Source: Hymenoscyphus infarciens (taxonomy: Eukaryota; Ascomycota; Leotiomycetes; Helotiales; Helotiaceae). From it: a DNA stretch of 64,000 bases. The translations under genes were made by a program, and so were the position numbers. Shown in pieces: positions 23,400 to 33,687 of this stretch (position 1 is the stretch's first letter; every line of letters begins with the position of its first letter). The DNA is taken from positions 62,001 to 126,000 of the forward strand of contig LLCB01000146.1 of assembly GCA_001414345.1 (NCBI GenBank), in the 5' to 3' direction. A model generated the notes under the pieces. The model worked only from the letters and a program-made list of their open reading frames with translations. It did no database searches and was not told where the DNA came from.

Positions 23400-25540
23400 A
23401 CGATGCGTTTGAGCTAGAAATAACGTACACCAACTCCTCGTATAACATTTTCGGAGCCAAAGTCTTAGTTTACAAGCTAAGAAATAACAGCTTACTCGTC
23501 GTGACTTTTCTAGGAAGTATAAGAGGTAGACTAGAATAGTTTAGTAGAGAAGTATAGTCTTCGTAAAGCTAAGTACTATTTAGATATAAAGATAGAGATT
23601 ATTACTTAGTATAATATTTATATTTATATATATAATCAGTGTTTTGGCTTTCCCCGCCTTAGTCAGCCTAGTACTTAGGATAGGATAGGCTACTCACCTA
23701 GGTAAGGATAGGAGAGGCTAGGCTAGATTAGGATCAAGGCTAGGCTAAGTTTGGCAGGCTAGGTACTCTAACTAGGATAGGAGTGGCTAGGAAAGTTCTA
23801 AAAACAGGATAGGAGTAGCTAGGCAGATAAAAAAAGGAGGCTAGGCTAGAGTAGGATTAGGAAGGCAACCCCCGATTAGGACCTAGACCCTCTTTTCTAC
23901 CCGCCTTCCGAATATTAAGCGAGATTAGAGACCTAGACCCTCTTTTCTACCCGCCTTCTAGGCTTTAAGCGAAATTAACTAGCCTAACTCTTCCTATCCT
24001 AGCCTCTCTATTTAGCAAGGAAAGGCAAGTAAGACTATAGGATAGGAGTGGCTAGGAAAGCTAGAATTTAAGGATAGGAGAAGGTAGAATAGCCTTAAAA
24101 TAGAGGCAGGAGGGAGAAGGAGCGTCGAGGCAGGATAGGATAACAGATTAGGCGGGGAAACCCAAAACACTGTATATAATTTCTATATATAATTTATATA
24201 TTAGTAAATAACTCTTTTACCTCTAAATTAAGAATAAATACCTAATATACCTCTAAAATAATAGATAGTAATAGTATTACTCTTATTTCTTAATCTCTTA
24301 AAGAAGAAGAGATATTCTAGTTAGTAAACATTTACTATTTCTACTATATCTACCTACTTTTTAGTAAATTAAAGCTAGTACGTTATAATACTAGGAAGCT
24401 ACTATTAATTAGTCTAGAAAGCAAATTCGTCTCTTACTTTTAGATTAAGTATATAGTATTAAGAATAAGAAGTCTTATATAAAGAAGAGATATTCGCTCT
24501 TTAAGAGTCGCTTTCTCTTTAAGCGTTTAGTAAAAGAGAAGAAGGTTTAGAATATAGTCGCTTAGGTAGAGAAATATAAGAGCAGTACTATATAAGAGAC
24601 CAACGGTTCTATTTAAAGAAATATTAAAGGAATTAAGGCTTAGTTTCTTAAGAAGGCTCTAAAAGTCGTTAATCTAAGTAATAAAAGTAGTAAAAGTAGT
24701 AAGCGAAAAGATTAGAGTTAACTACTCTAATAGAGCTCTTAAGATAGCTTATAAAGTATAAAGTATAGAGCCTAGAAGTAGGTAAATTTACTTATTTTAC
24801 CGACTTTTTAGTATAGTAGTATAGTAAAATAAATTAAGAAGAAATATCTACTTATGGAATACCTCTTCTTTTTTCTCTTTTCTAACTAGAATATCTCTTC
24901 TTTTTTAAGAGGTTAAGAAATAAGAGTAATACTATTACTATCTCTTATTTTAGAGGTATATTAGGTCTTTATTATTAATTTAGAGGTAAAAGAGTTATTT
25001 ACTATTTATATATATAATTTATAAGTACTTTATAAATAATTTTAAGTATAAAAGAGATACTTTTAAAAGTACTCTATTAATATATATATATATATATATA
25101 GATATAAATATAAATTTAGAAAAAAAGATAATATATTAGAGCTAGAGCTAGATTAAGTTAGAGTTAGAAATAAAGTAACATTTTACGTAAGAGATAATAA
25201 TAGCTATACTTTTAGATATACTAGAATTTAAGTAAAGTTTTTAAGAACGAGACTAGCTATTCTCTCTAATATAAGCTAAGTAAGCTAAGCGAGGACTTGT
25301 ACTTTTCTCGTTTGTCTAAAGATTCTTTATTATAGATAGTTTACTTTAAGCTTTCTTACTTTGACGTTACTTTGAGGTTTAATTCGGATTTAGTTTGATT
25401 TGGTTTAATTTAGTTTATATTAGTTTATTTAGTTTATATTTATTAAGTTATAATAAGTAGAGTAGAGTAGTAGTTACTATGCTTTTCTAAATGTTTTTAA
25501 TATTTTAAGAGTTTAAAAGAAGAGTAGATTTTATTATAAA
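23400..25540. repeat. Second AT-rich, RIP-like block
   Basis: Gene-free sequence dominated by A/T and TA steps, beginning about 150 bp after the aminotransferase stop. It contains a pair of inverted arms, 24188-24324 and 24882-25020, which match closely in reverse complement (for example CTCTTTTACCTCTAAATTA against TAATTTAGAGGTAAAAGAG). These could be the termini of an element of about 830 bp. A GC-richer insertion at 23637-24172 interrupts it. Confidence 0.78.
23637..24172. mobile_element. Non-autonomous hAT-type MITE (536 bp) with 8-bp target duplication
   Basis: The termini read CAGTGTTTTGGCTTTCCCCG and, on the opposite strand, CAGTGTTTTGGGTTTCCCCG: 22-bp inverted repeats with one mismatch. 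Identical 8-bp flanks TATATAAT lie at 23629-23636 and 24173-24180. CAGTG ends plus an 8-bp duplication are the hAT signature. The interior has no open frame. It carries many AGGATAGGA/GGCTAGG motifs and a roughly 50-bp tandem duplication (23887-23985, containing ACCTAGACCCTCTTTTCTAC twice). The interior is far less AT-rich than its surroundings, so it probably inserted after they were mutated. Confidence 0.88.
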
Positions 25541-25803
25541 GTATTACAGGTGCAAGGTCAATGGAAGTGGTGCTAGCATTCAAAAGTGTAGAGTGGACAA
25601 GGAGAGAACTAGCTACCGTGTGTAGGAGGGAGTATAAATACCCCGTAAGAGTGAGCTAACCCCAATCGGGTAGTCATCACAAGAGTGAATATCTAATACA
25701 ACAACATAAAGTGAGAGAAGAGTTAGAGAAGAGTTAGAGAAGAGTGATTAATCAGGTTTGTTCGTATTGCTTACTCTATAAGTATACGTAGAGCTTCTCA
25801 ACA
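25530..25803 (+). mobile_element. Possible solo LTR or LTR fragment
   Basis: A non-coding segment of balanced composition between AT-rich DNA and the epimerase 3' end. It has a TATA-like TATAAATA at about 25633, a repeated GAAGAGTTAGA tract at about 25717-25745, and ends GAGCTTCTCAACA, the way copia-type LTRs often end. No second copy, primer-binding site or clear TG start is visible. The call is tentative. Confidence 0.35.
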
Positions 25804-25943
25804 TTTAAGAATTGATGGCATTTTTTCCAAAGTACATGAACGCTATCATAACACCCAAAGTTTACAAATTTTCTAAAACTCTAATAATGCTAATGGACAA
25901 TTTAAATTACTACCCGGGAATTCGTTCATACTTTTCTTACGCT

Positions 25944-28336
25944 TCATCTTGTGGTTTGGCCGACCAGCTGACGATGTGGCAGAGACCCTAAGTGATTGGA
26001 ATCAGGGGGCGAAGTGACAGCTGGTGTACCCGGCGAAGGAGTAGAGTGATCGTCGTCGTCCTTGCTCTTGCTGAAACCAATTGAGCCCGGGCAGCTAAAG
26101 TAGTCGCCAAACGCAGGATTAGGAGCTGGTGTACCTGGCGAACCGGGGGTTACAGGTCGTCGTGTGGTGGTGGTTTGCGATTTGAAGTCCGGCGAGAATG
26201 GACTCGTAACACTGAAAGTTGGCGCGAAAGGACTGGTGTCTTTGAAGCTGGGTGCAAACGGACCCATGTTGTTGGAAAAAGGATTTTTTTGAACTTCCGC
26301 TTTGGTCAAAATGTTATTGAACATGCTATCGTCCAGCACGAGCGATTTCACCAGGTCCCGTATATCCTCGGTCTCTTCTTCTCCGCCACCTATTAGATCA
26401 GGAACGTGTTTTCCGTTGAAAAGCGGAGTTTTGGATTGTCGACGTACAACGCTTGCTCGCCTGACATTTTCTAGGAATTTCCCCTGGTCTTTGGCGGCTA
26501 GGACGCTCATTTGTCGTAAGCGCTGGTAGCCAGTGGGATTCGCGTTGGCCCATTTTACTAGATCTGCGCACATCTCTTCCAACCCGTGGGTGGCTTTCCA
26601 ACCCAGCTCTTTGAAAGCTTTGCATGGGTTGGCTGTCACAGAACCCAAGTCGCCAGGTCTTCTTTCGCTCTGCTCGAAGGGAATTTCCACACCAGTCTCT
26701 GCTGCGAATGCAGTGATGATTTCTAGGACGGAATAGCCGGTGCCGGTACCGAGATTGTAGACGTGGTAGTTTTCTGCGTCGTCTACGAGTCCCTCGTTGG
26801 CATTGGAAGGCACGGCTGGTGGTTCCACAAGCTTGTTGATCGCAGCAACATGTCCTTTAGCGAGGTCGACGACATGTATGAAGTCGCGAACTCCACTTCC
26901 ATCTTTCGTATTGTAATCGCTACCGTAGACAGCGACCTTACTTCGACGACGTTGATATGTTTGTAGAACGACTGGCATGAGATTTGAGGGGACACCGTTT
27001 GGATCCTCTCCGATGAGTCCGGAGGGATGGCATCCAGTAGGGTTGAAGTACCTCAGTGCTATTGCTTGCACATTGTTGTTTGCCATGCACCAGTCGTCGA
27101 GAATTTCCTCATCCATCCATTTCGTGCGACCGTAGGGGTTTGTGAGCAGACCACCTCCATTTCCTCGACCACCACTGCGCACCGAATCTTCGGAAATGTA
27201 GTTACCGTTACCAGAACCATAGACGACGGCTGATGACGAGAAGACGATGTTCTTGACTTTGAATTCATCAAGAACACTTAGAATATTCAGTAGTCCTCCG
27301 ACGTTGGTCATGTAGTATTCTAAAGGGATCTTCGCAGATTCTCCCACCGCTTTCAATGCGGCGAAATGTATGACATGGGTGATCTTTCCAGACGCAGGCC
27401 TGTGAGGGGAAGCTTCCAATGGAGTAGCTGTCTTGTGATTTTGGAAAGCAAGAGACGTGTTTCGATAAGACTGTCTGGAGGTGATAATTTGGGTTATCTC
27501 TAGGTTTGATCGACGGTCGGTGTTATAGGCTTCCAGAATATCCGCCATTTCTCCTCGATTGCGTATATCGGCTTTGATGAAATGGAGCTGAGGAAATCGG
27601 TCCATGGACTCGCCCGTCATGGGAGGGAGAAATGAGAGGTAGTATTCTCGTGCGAGGTAGTAAACTCGTTTTAAAGCTTCGATGTTTGAGTTGCAGAGAT
27701 TGTCTACTACGACGACAGACCAGCCTGCTATGAGGAGTTCCAACGTCGTGTGAGAGCCAATGTAGCCACATCCGCCAGTAACCTGTTTTCAAGATCTCAG
27801 AGTCAGTTTACTTCTTTGAGTAGAATTCGGGAGGAAGAGCTCTGTATGTTACTTCGGACGATATGGGACAATTATAAATATTCTTTGAGGACGTCTAGGA
27901 AAATGAAGAATTCGAGTCTCTAGTTCGCCTGAAGGTTCTCGAACGATATTTACAATTTGTCCCACACATTTCGTACATGTTTCAGTATGACACTGGAACA
28001 AGAAAACACGCTTCGAGAATCCGACTTACCAAGACGACTGGATGCCCTTTGAGCTGGCTCCTCGCTTGGGAGACATTGATTCGATTTTGCGTATGCATGT
28101 TGTCGTATTGAAACGAGTTTTTGCTGTTCTATTTTCTCTCCTGGCACATGTCCGGATGGGAGAAGCCTTATAGAGAAGAGGTTGAGCTGAAGGAGGCCTG
28201 GCTGGATACGTACCAGCCAGGCCCAGACTCCAGGTGTCTCCAGTGAGGCTGAAATTAAGCTGTGGATTTCCGGATATCGAGCATAAGGGTCGTCATGGAA
28301 AAGGTCGCCTTCATAGTAGATACTGCTAGTAGACAT
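25944..28336 (-). CDS. UDP-glucose 4-epimerase (GalE/Gal10 epimerase type) with long C-terminal tail
   Basis: Interconverts UDP-glucose and UDP-galactose using bound NAD (Leloir pathway and glycan precursors). Exons 28336-28214, 28128-28030 and 27782-25944 give 687 codons (686 aa). Exon 1 starts MSTSSIYYEGDLFHDDPYAR; exon 2 ends QLKGHPVVL, joined in frame to VTGGCGYIGSHTT, the NAD-binding GxxGxxG (from residue 75). The substrate Ser region is VFSSSAVVYGSG (about 256), and the catalytic Tyr and Lys are Y291 and K295 in NPYGRTK. ALRYFNPTGCHPSG and SGVRDFIHVVDLAKGH are family blocks. Odd features are an insertion of about 45 residues near 160-205, after LEAYN, and about 170 extra C-terminal residues rich in Pro, Ser and Thr, with SPFAPTF/SPFSPDF repeats. 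The short exon 2 rests on frame and family fit. It is divergent from the folate reductase. Confidence 0.9.
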
Positions 28337-28919
28337 CTTTACCTAATTGGGTCAAAGCTATGTTGTGGTTCTTCTCGCCAATTATAACTTATTGGGCATT
28401 AGATTTTGGAGGCCCCGGTTTCTAGTTTCTCCTTGAACCACGCTTTGTATTTACCAAATACAATGGGGAAACCGACTACCCTCTGTGCTAATTTGAAGGT
28501 TAATCTAGCTTCAATGGTTAGATATCGGTTTGTAGACGGCTCTTGACGTTGTACATGTGGGGCTTTTTTGCACTTTCAGGGTCACCAATTCCACGACGTG
28601 GAGTAATTGATGTATATCTGAATTTCGAGTGTAGTACAGATGCGTCATTGGGTATGACAATTTCGTATTTTCTTTCATCTTCAAAGTACGTTCAAAGCAG
28701 TGAAGACGAAATTGTGCTACTCGGGCGATACCTTATGACGGCGCCCACCAAGGGCGCCACCGAAGTTAACCCACCGACTTCGACCCCACTAACTAACTAT
28801 TCAGTTTCCCTCCAGGAATTTTATGTCTCCTCCCCTCATCTGCAACACAATTCTCATTCGCAGTTCACGAACTCTCCTTTTCAAATCGCACCCCCACTAT
28901 CATCCGATCACCAGCAAAC

Positions 28920-30893
28920 ATGGAAATGGAGAAAATCACCGAAAAGATAGCTGCCCTCCCCCAGGGCAGCACCTACTTCTCCCTCGAATTCTTCCCCCCC
29001 AAAACAGCCATGGGCTCTTCTAACCTTCGCGCCCGTCTCGATCGCATGTCCCGCGCCCTTCGTCCTCTTTTCATAACTGTCACCTGGGGCGCTGGAGGTT
29101 CTACCGCGGATAAGAGTTTGGAATTGGCAGAACTGTGTCAGAGGGAATTGGGATTGACGACTTGTTTGCATCTCACTTGCACAAACATGAGTCGGGAATT
29201 GGTCGATCGGGCGTTGGAGGACGCAAAGGCGTTGGGGATTAGGAACATTCTTGCCCTGAGGGGGGATCCGCCGAGAAGTGAGGAGTATGCAGATGGCAAC
29301 GGGACAAAGGAGGGAGAGGAGGAGTTTGTTTGGGCGGTGGACTTGGTGAGATATATCAGGAAGGTCTATGGGGATTATTTCTGCATTGGAGTTGCTGCGT
29401 ATCCCGAGGGACATGCGGATGAGGGTCACCCTGAGGGCCAGAGTCTGGAGCATGATTTACCATACTTGGTGGAGAAGATGAAGGCGGGTGCGGATTTTAT
29501 CATGACGCAGTTGTTTTTCGATGTCGAGGCTTATGATTCCTTTGAGAAGAGGTTGAGGGAGCATGAGAGTGGCACCTTCAAGACGATTCCGATTATCCCT
29601 GGTATGATGCCGATTCAGAGTTACCAAATGATCAAGCGAACGACGAAATTGAGCCATGCGAGGTTACCAAAGGATATCCTTGAGAGGTTGGAGCCTATAA
29701 AGGGAGACGATGAGAGTGTTAAGAAATGCGGAGTCGACATACTCACGGAAATCGTCACACATATCAAAAAGGAGAAATCCCCTGGTCCAAGAGGTTTCCA
29801 CTTCTACACCCTCAATCTCGAAAAAGCAGTATCCTTCATTCTCGAACGCACAAACTTAATACCCTCCATCCCTTCCGACACCGAAACCGCTATACTCGAC
29901 GCCCCCCTCCAAACATTAAGTATCAACGGTTCCCTCCGTCGTCCAAGTTCAATAGGTTCTGACCCCCACAACCGAATCATCATCAACGAACCCCATACCT
30001 CAAACCCCGATTTCGAAACCACCGTCTCAGAAGCTGGCATCGTCGCCCGCGCAATCAATACGCGCGCCAACACCCTCGCAATCTCAGAAGGCGAAGGCTC
30101 TCTCGGTCGTGAAGCAACCTGGGACGACTTCCCCAACGGACGTTGGGGTGATGCCCGATCACCCGCCTACGGAGAAATAGACGGCTACGGCGTTTCCCTT
30201 CACATGTCCGTAAACCAAGCCATAAAGCTCTGGAAATACCCAGTGACCACAAGCGACATAACATCCCTCTTCATCCGACACATCGAAGGAGCGATTCCCT
30301 CCCTTCCTTGGAGTGAAGAGGGTCTAAATGAAGAAACCAACACTATAAAACCCCAGTTGTTGGCTTTAAACAAGAAAGGCTGGTGGACAGTAGCCTCCCA
30401 GCCAGCAGTAAACGGTGTCCGTTCTTCGGACCCTATCTTCGGATGGGGCCCCAAGAATGGCTTCGTCTTCCAGAAAGCATTCGTGGAACTCTTCATTCCC
30501 TCCTCCGCCTTCAAAACTCTCCACGCAAAACTCACATCCCCCGCTCTCGCACCACTAGTCTCCTTCTACGCCTCCAATGCTGCGGGAGAACTCCTTCAAT
30601 CCTCTGACCCTAACAATCTTAATAAAGAAGAATCCTCTACCAATGCAGTAACATGGGGAGCCTTTCCTGGAAAGGAGATTATAACTCCTACTATTATTGA
30701 GGAAGTGAGTTTCCGTGCGTGGGCAGAGGAGGCATTTGGTATTTGGGGCGAGTGGGAGAGGGTTTATGGGAGGGGGAGTGAGAGTCAGAAGTTACTTGAA
30801 CAGGTTAGGGGGGATGTGTGGTTGGTTAATGTTATTCATCATGGGTTTGTGGAGAAGGAGGGGTTGTGGGAGTTGTTGCTTGATGATAATTGA
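28920..30893 (+). CDS. Methylenetetrahydrofolate reductase (MET12/MET13 family)
   Basis: FAD enzyme reducing 5,10-methylene-THF to 5-methyl-THF, the methyl donor for methionine synthesis. Intronless, 657 aa. The N-terminal TIM barrel shows YFSLEFFPPKTAMGSSNLRA, FITVTWGAGGSTADKSLELA, CLHLTCTNMS, NILALRGDPPR, CIGVAAYPEGH and ADFIMTQLFFDVEAY, the MetF-like FAD and substrate blocks. The C-terminal eukaryotic regulatory domain has the blocks GWWTVASQPAVNGV, FGWGPKNGFVFQKAFVE and DVWLVNVIHHGFV. A Ser-rich linker of about 100 residues (330-430) joins the domains. Fungi carry two paralogues; Met12 and Met13 cannot be separated by eye. A second ATG two codons in is an equally good start. It shares a 583-bp promoter with the epimerase. 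Confidence 0.96.
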   Translation: MEMEKITEKIAALPQGSTYFSLEFFPPKTAMGSSNLRARLDRMSRALRPLFITVTWGAGGSTADKSLELAELCQRELGLTTCLHLTCTNMSRELVDRALEDAKALGIRNILALRGDPPRSEEYADGNGTKEGEEEFVWAVDLVRYIRKVYGDYFCIGVAAYPEGHADEGHPEGQSLEHDLPYLVEKMKAGADFIMTQLFFDVEAYDSFEKRLREHESGTFKTIPIIPGMMPIQSYQMIKRTTKLSHARLPKDILERLEPIKGDDESVKKCGVDILTEIVTHIKKEKSPGPRGFHFYTLNLEKAVSFILERTNLIPSIPSDTETAILDAPLQTLSINGSLRRPSSIGSDPHNRIIINEPHTSNPDFETTVSEAGIVARAINTRANTLAISEGEGSLGREATWDDFPNGRWGDARSPAYGEIDGYGVSLHMSVNQAIKLWKYPVTTSDITSLFIRHIEGAIPSLPWSEEGLNEETNTIKPQLLALNKKGWWTVASQPAVNGVRSSDPIFGWGPKNGFVFQKAFVELFIPSSAFKTLHAKLTSPALAPLVSFYASNAAGELLQSSDPNNLNKEESSTNAVTWGAFPGKEIITPTIIEEVSFRAWAEEAFGIWGEWERVYGRGSESQKLLEQVRGDVWLVNVIHHGFVEKEGLWELLLDDN

Positions 30894-33687
30894 GATCCAA
30901 TTGCTCCCAGGTGTCAGGTTGCTGAGCTGGTGAGGGGTGGGGTGAGAGGACTGGAGAAGAAAATGGGCAGCATGGTTGATATCTGGGATTTCCAAAAAGA
31001 AAGTGCCATGCAATGGATGATAGCTGGCGTGGTATTTGAAGGCGTTGAACTTGTAAGATCTTATTACAGAGGTCCGTGGCATTTGCTTTGCATAGCGAGG
31101 GTTTAGTTGATTGATAAATGGTAATTCAAGGAAGCGTCGCGACGAGTCCTTTCCCTTTGATTTCCCCGACTGGTTCCTGGTTTTTTTCGTGTGTCACTGC
31201 ATTCACTGTCAGGGTTCCTGGCATTTACTCTGTTGACATTTATTTTTCAGGATCATTGGTCTTTTGTACTTATTTGAGATATAGTTAAAAGTGATGAGAC
31301 AGGTGCTTACAGAGGCCAAGTAAAGAATCCGAAGATTTCCATGGTATTGTCTTGAATTCTGGTTAATGAACGTTTGATGAATAGCTACATGTGTCGGGCT
31401 GGTGTGTTTGAGGGAAACCCTCACAAACTCCGGGAATCCATTTCGTGGTGCGGCGGACAATAAGGAATGGACGACCTGGCTGATGAAAATCCAATGAATG
31501 GCTATGGATTATAGCCGGCTCAGTATACCCAAGGAATCAAATCAATATTACATATCCATAACGGGATTCACTCAAAAACCAAGACTTGGGAATAGATTCT
31601 CGGCAGGCGATGATTGGGATCTTACTACGCGCTAGTCAATCAGATGTTAGAGGGGAGTATGAAATGGGAATTCTGGAAGGGAAGGTTACCTAGGAGTTTT
31701 GGGATTAGGGTGAAATTTCGAGTTAAATTCTTCTGGAGGGACTAGAGTTTTCAGGGAAGTCAGGGGAGAGTAGAATTTTGTTAGAAGGGTTTGAGAAACT
31801 TCGGAAGTTTAGACATCCTGCTATGTTTTTTTTTCATTCATCATAGCTATTTACTAGGTAAAACGCAGGGTTTGAATTAAGTATATTACTGATATAAGAT
31901 AAGTTAGGAGATAGATAAAGAATTAGAAGGAAAAACTTATAATAGTCTTATCTTCTATAGAATAACAGCTTTATTACTACTACTAGAGAAACTTTTTACT
32001 TTATTAGTATCCAAGTAAAGTATTATATTCGTTACCTTGTGGTCCTTGATAGCGGAGTTTGGTCGAGGTCTGTATTATATAGACTTAGGTAATAATACTA
32101 TTGATAAAATATCGAGAGAGTCTCTAATAATTATCGTATCGAGTAGAACTTAACTGATAATATATCGAGCATATACGATACATAGATATATATCGATATA
32201 TCGGGTCACGTGATCGCTAAATAGTAGATCCGTGCCGATAGCCAATAGAATCTATAAGCTCCACTTTAAGCAAAGTTATATACTTTTCAATTAATATACT
32301 ACTATAATATAAGTAAGTACTTAGCTCTCTTAAAGTAATTAATCTAGATTTTTTAATATAGTATTTATATAAAAGAAAACTAGCCTTTAGAAAAAAGAGT
32401 AAGTTATATTATATGATTTATACTTACTATATAGAACCACTAGCATAAAAAAGCCGATATATATTAATAATCATCTCTTTTTTACTAACGATATATCACG
32501 CTAATTGTATTAGAGCAAAAAAGTATCGACTTATATCGAGAGCCGATTATCGATAATTTATCGATATAAAAGTATCGGTGCCCAAGTCTAGTATTATAGA
32601 AGTCAAGAATTTTCAGCGGTTACTCACTTATTTTCTTGGTGTTTCTTCTCCAACCGCCGGTTCGTAACATAGTACTGACCAAAATCGGGAAAGAGTGTTA
32701 GAATCAAAGGAAGCACTTCCAGTCACTAGTTCCCCGGCACCTCTATATCACCTCAAAAAAGCCCAGACAATAATAGCTATTACCTGAGGAGCTTTAGAAG
32801 AATCAAAATTCCCATGTAGCCATTCTTCTACACCTCCTCGAACAACACATTTAATCGTCCTAGAGTGTTTCACATAATTCACCAAGGTAGTTAGTTGCAC
32901 GGGGAGTAATAATGTAGCACTCGCAATCATCTAACAAGAAAATTCACAAGCACGAAGTAAAAAGATTTGTTGAAATCATTGATTTTCATTATCAATGTAT
33001 GCAAGCCGTCCATCCCGAAGTGCACGCCATAATTATTGGACTAGCTTACTTGCTCACTTTCTATATCAGTTCCCCATTTGTGATCGAAAATTCCCATCCA
33101 TCCACATCATATCCAGGTTCTCATATAGAACTCACGCAAGTTCCCCTTCCATATCCTGCTAATCGAAGCACAACCAGATAAACCAAACAAGGAACCCCCT
33201 ATCCATCATATCCCCTCCGAGCCAAGAGTCTTGTCCCCCTCACCGGGGCAAGGTCGTCAAAGTCGAAGAGAAAGATTGTCGAGAAATTCATTGCGGAAAT
33301 TTTGTCGTAGTCGTATGTAAGCGGAGAAAGGCAAAGGAAAAGGTGCTAGCTGTTTATCGAGGTTCCGAAAAGATCCAAAGAAGAGTTTTGTTTGTCAAGG
33401 TAGAAGGACCCTCTCACCAGAGCTTTCATGCCTCCTTCAAAAGTGCTGTCCGGGAAATAACCGAGAATGTCGATAAACGAGCCAGGGAATGTGTGCCGAG
33501 ATTTTCGAAATGTATTGTAGTTTGTGAACCGTTCTTTTGTTAAATTCCGAGAAGAAACGCCGAAGGAAAAGGAAAACCGAAAGTTGTAGTTGTACAGAGC
33601 GAGAAGAAATTGTGCTGGATGTTGAATTGAAGATTGAAGATTAGAGAGGCGCGAGGTTCAATGCATAGGGAGATATTGCAAAAAGAA
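30894..33687. other. Intergenic, 2.8 kb, with AT-rich insert; no gene recognised
   Basis: 30.9-31.8 kb is unremarkable sequence. About 31.82-32.62 kb is AT-rich and includes the hAT-type remnant listed separately. 32.63-33.68 kb returns to balanced composition, with frames of no more than about 66 codons lacking recognisable motifs. It may hold the 3' untranslated region of the gene at 33688. Confidence 0.55.
32080..32590. mobile_element. Eroded hAT-type non-autonomous element (511 bp) with 8-bp target duplication
   Basis: The left end reads TAGACTTAGGTAATAATACT. The right end, reverse complemented, reads TAGACTTGGGCACCGATACT. The differences are mostly transitions (G/A, C/T), as expected from RIP on the left end. 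Both are flanked by the identical octamer GTATTATA (32072-32079 and 32591-32598). The interior is rich in TATCGATA motifs and has no coding frame. Confidence 0.75.
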
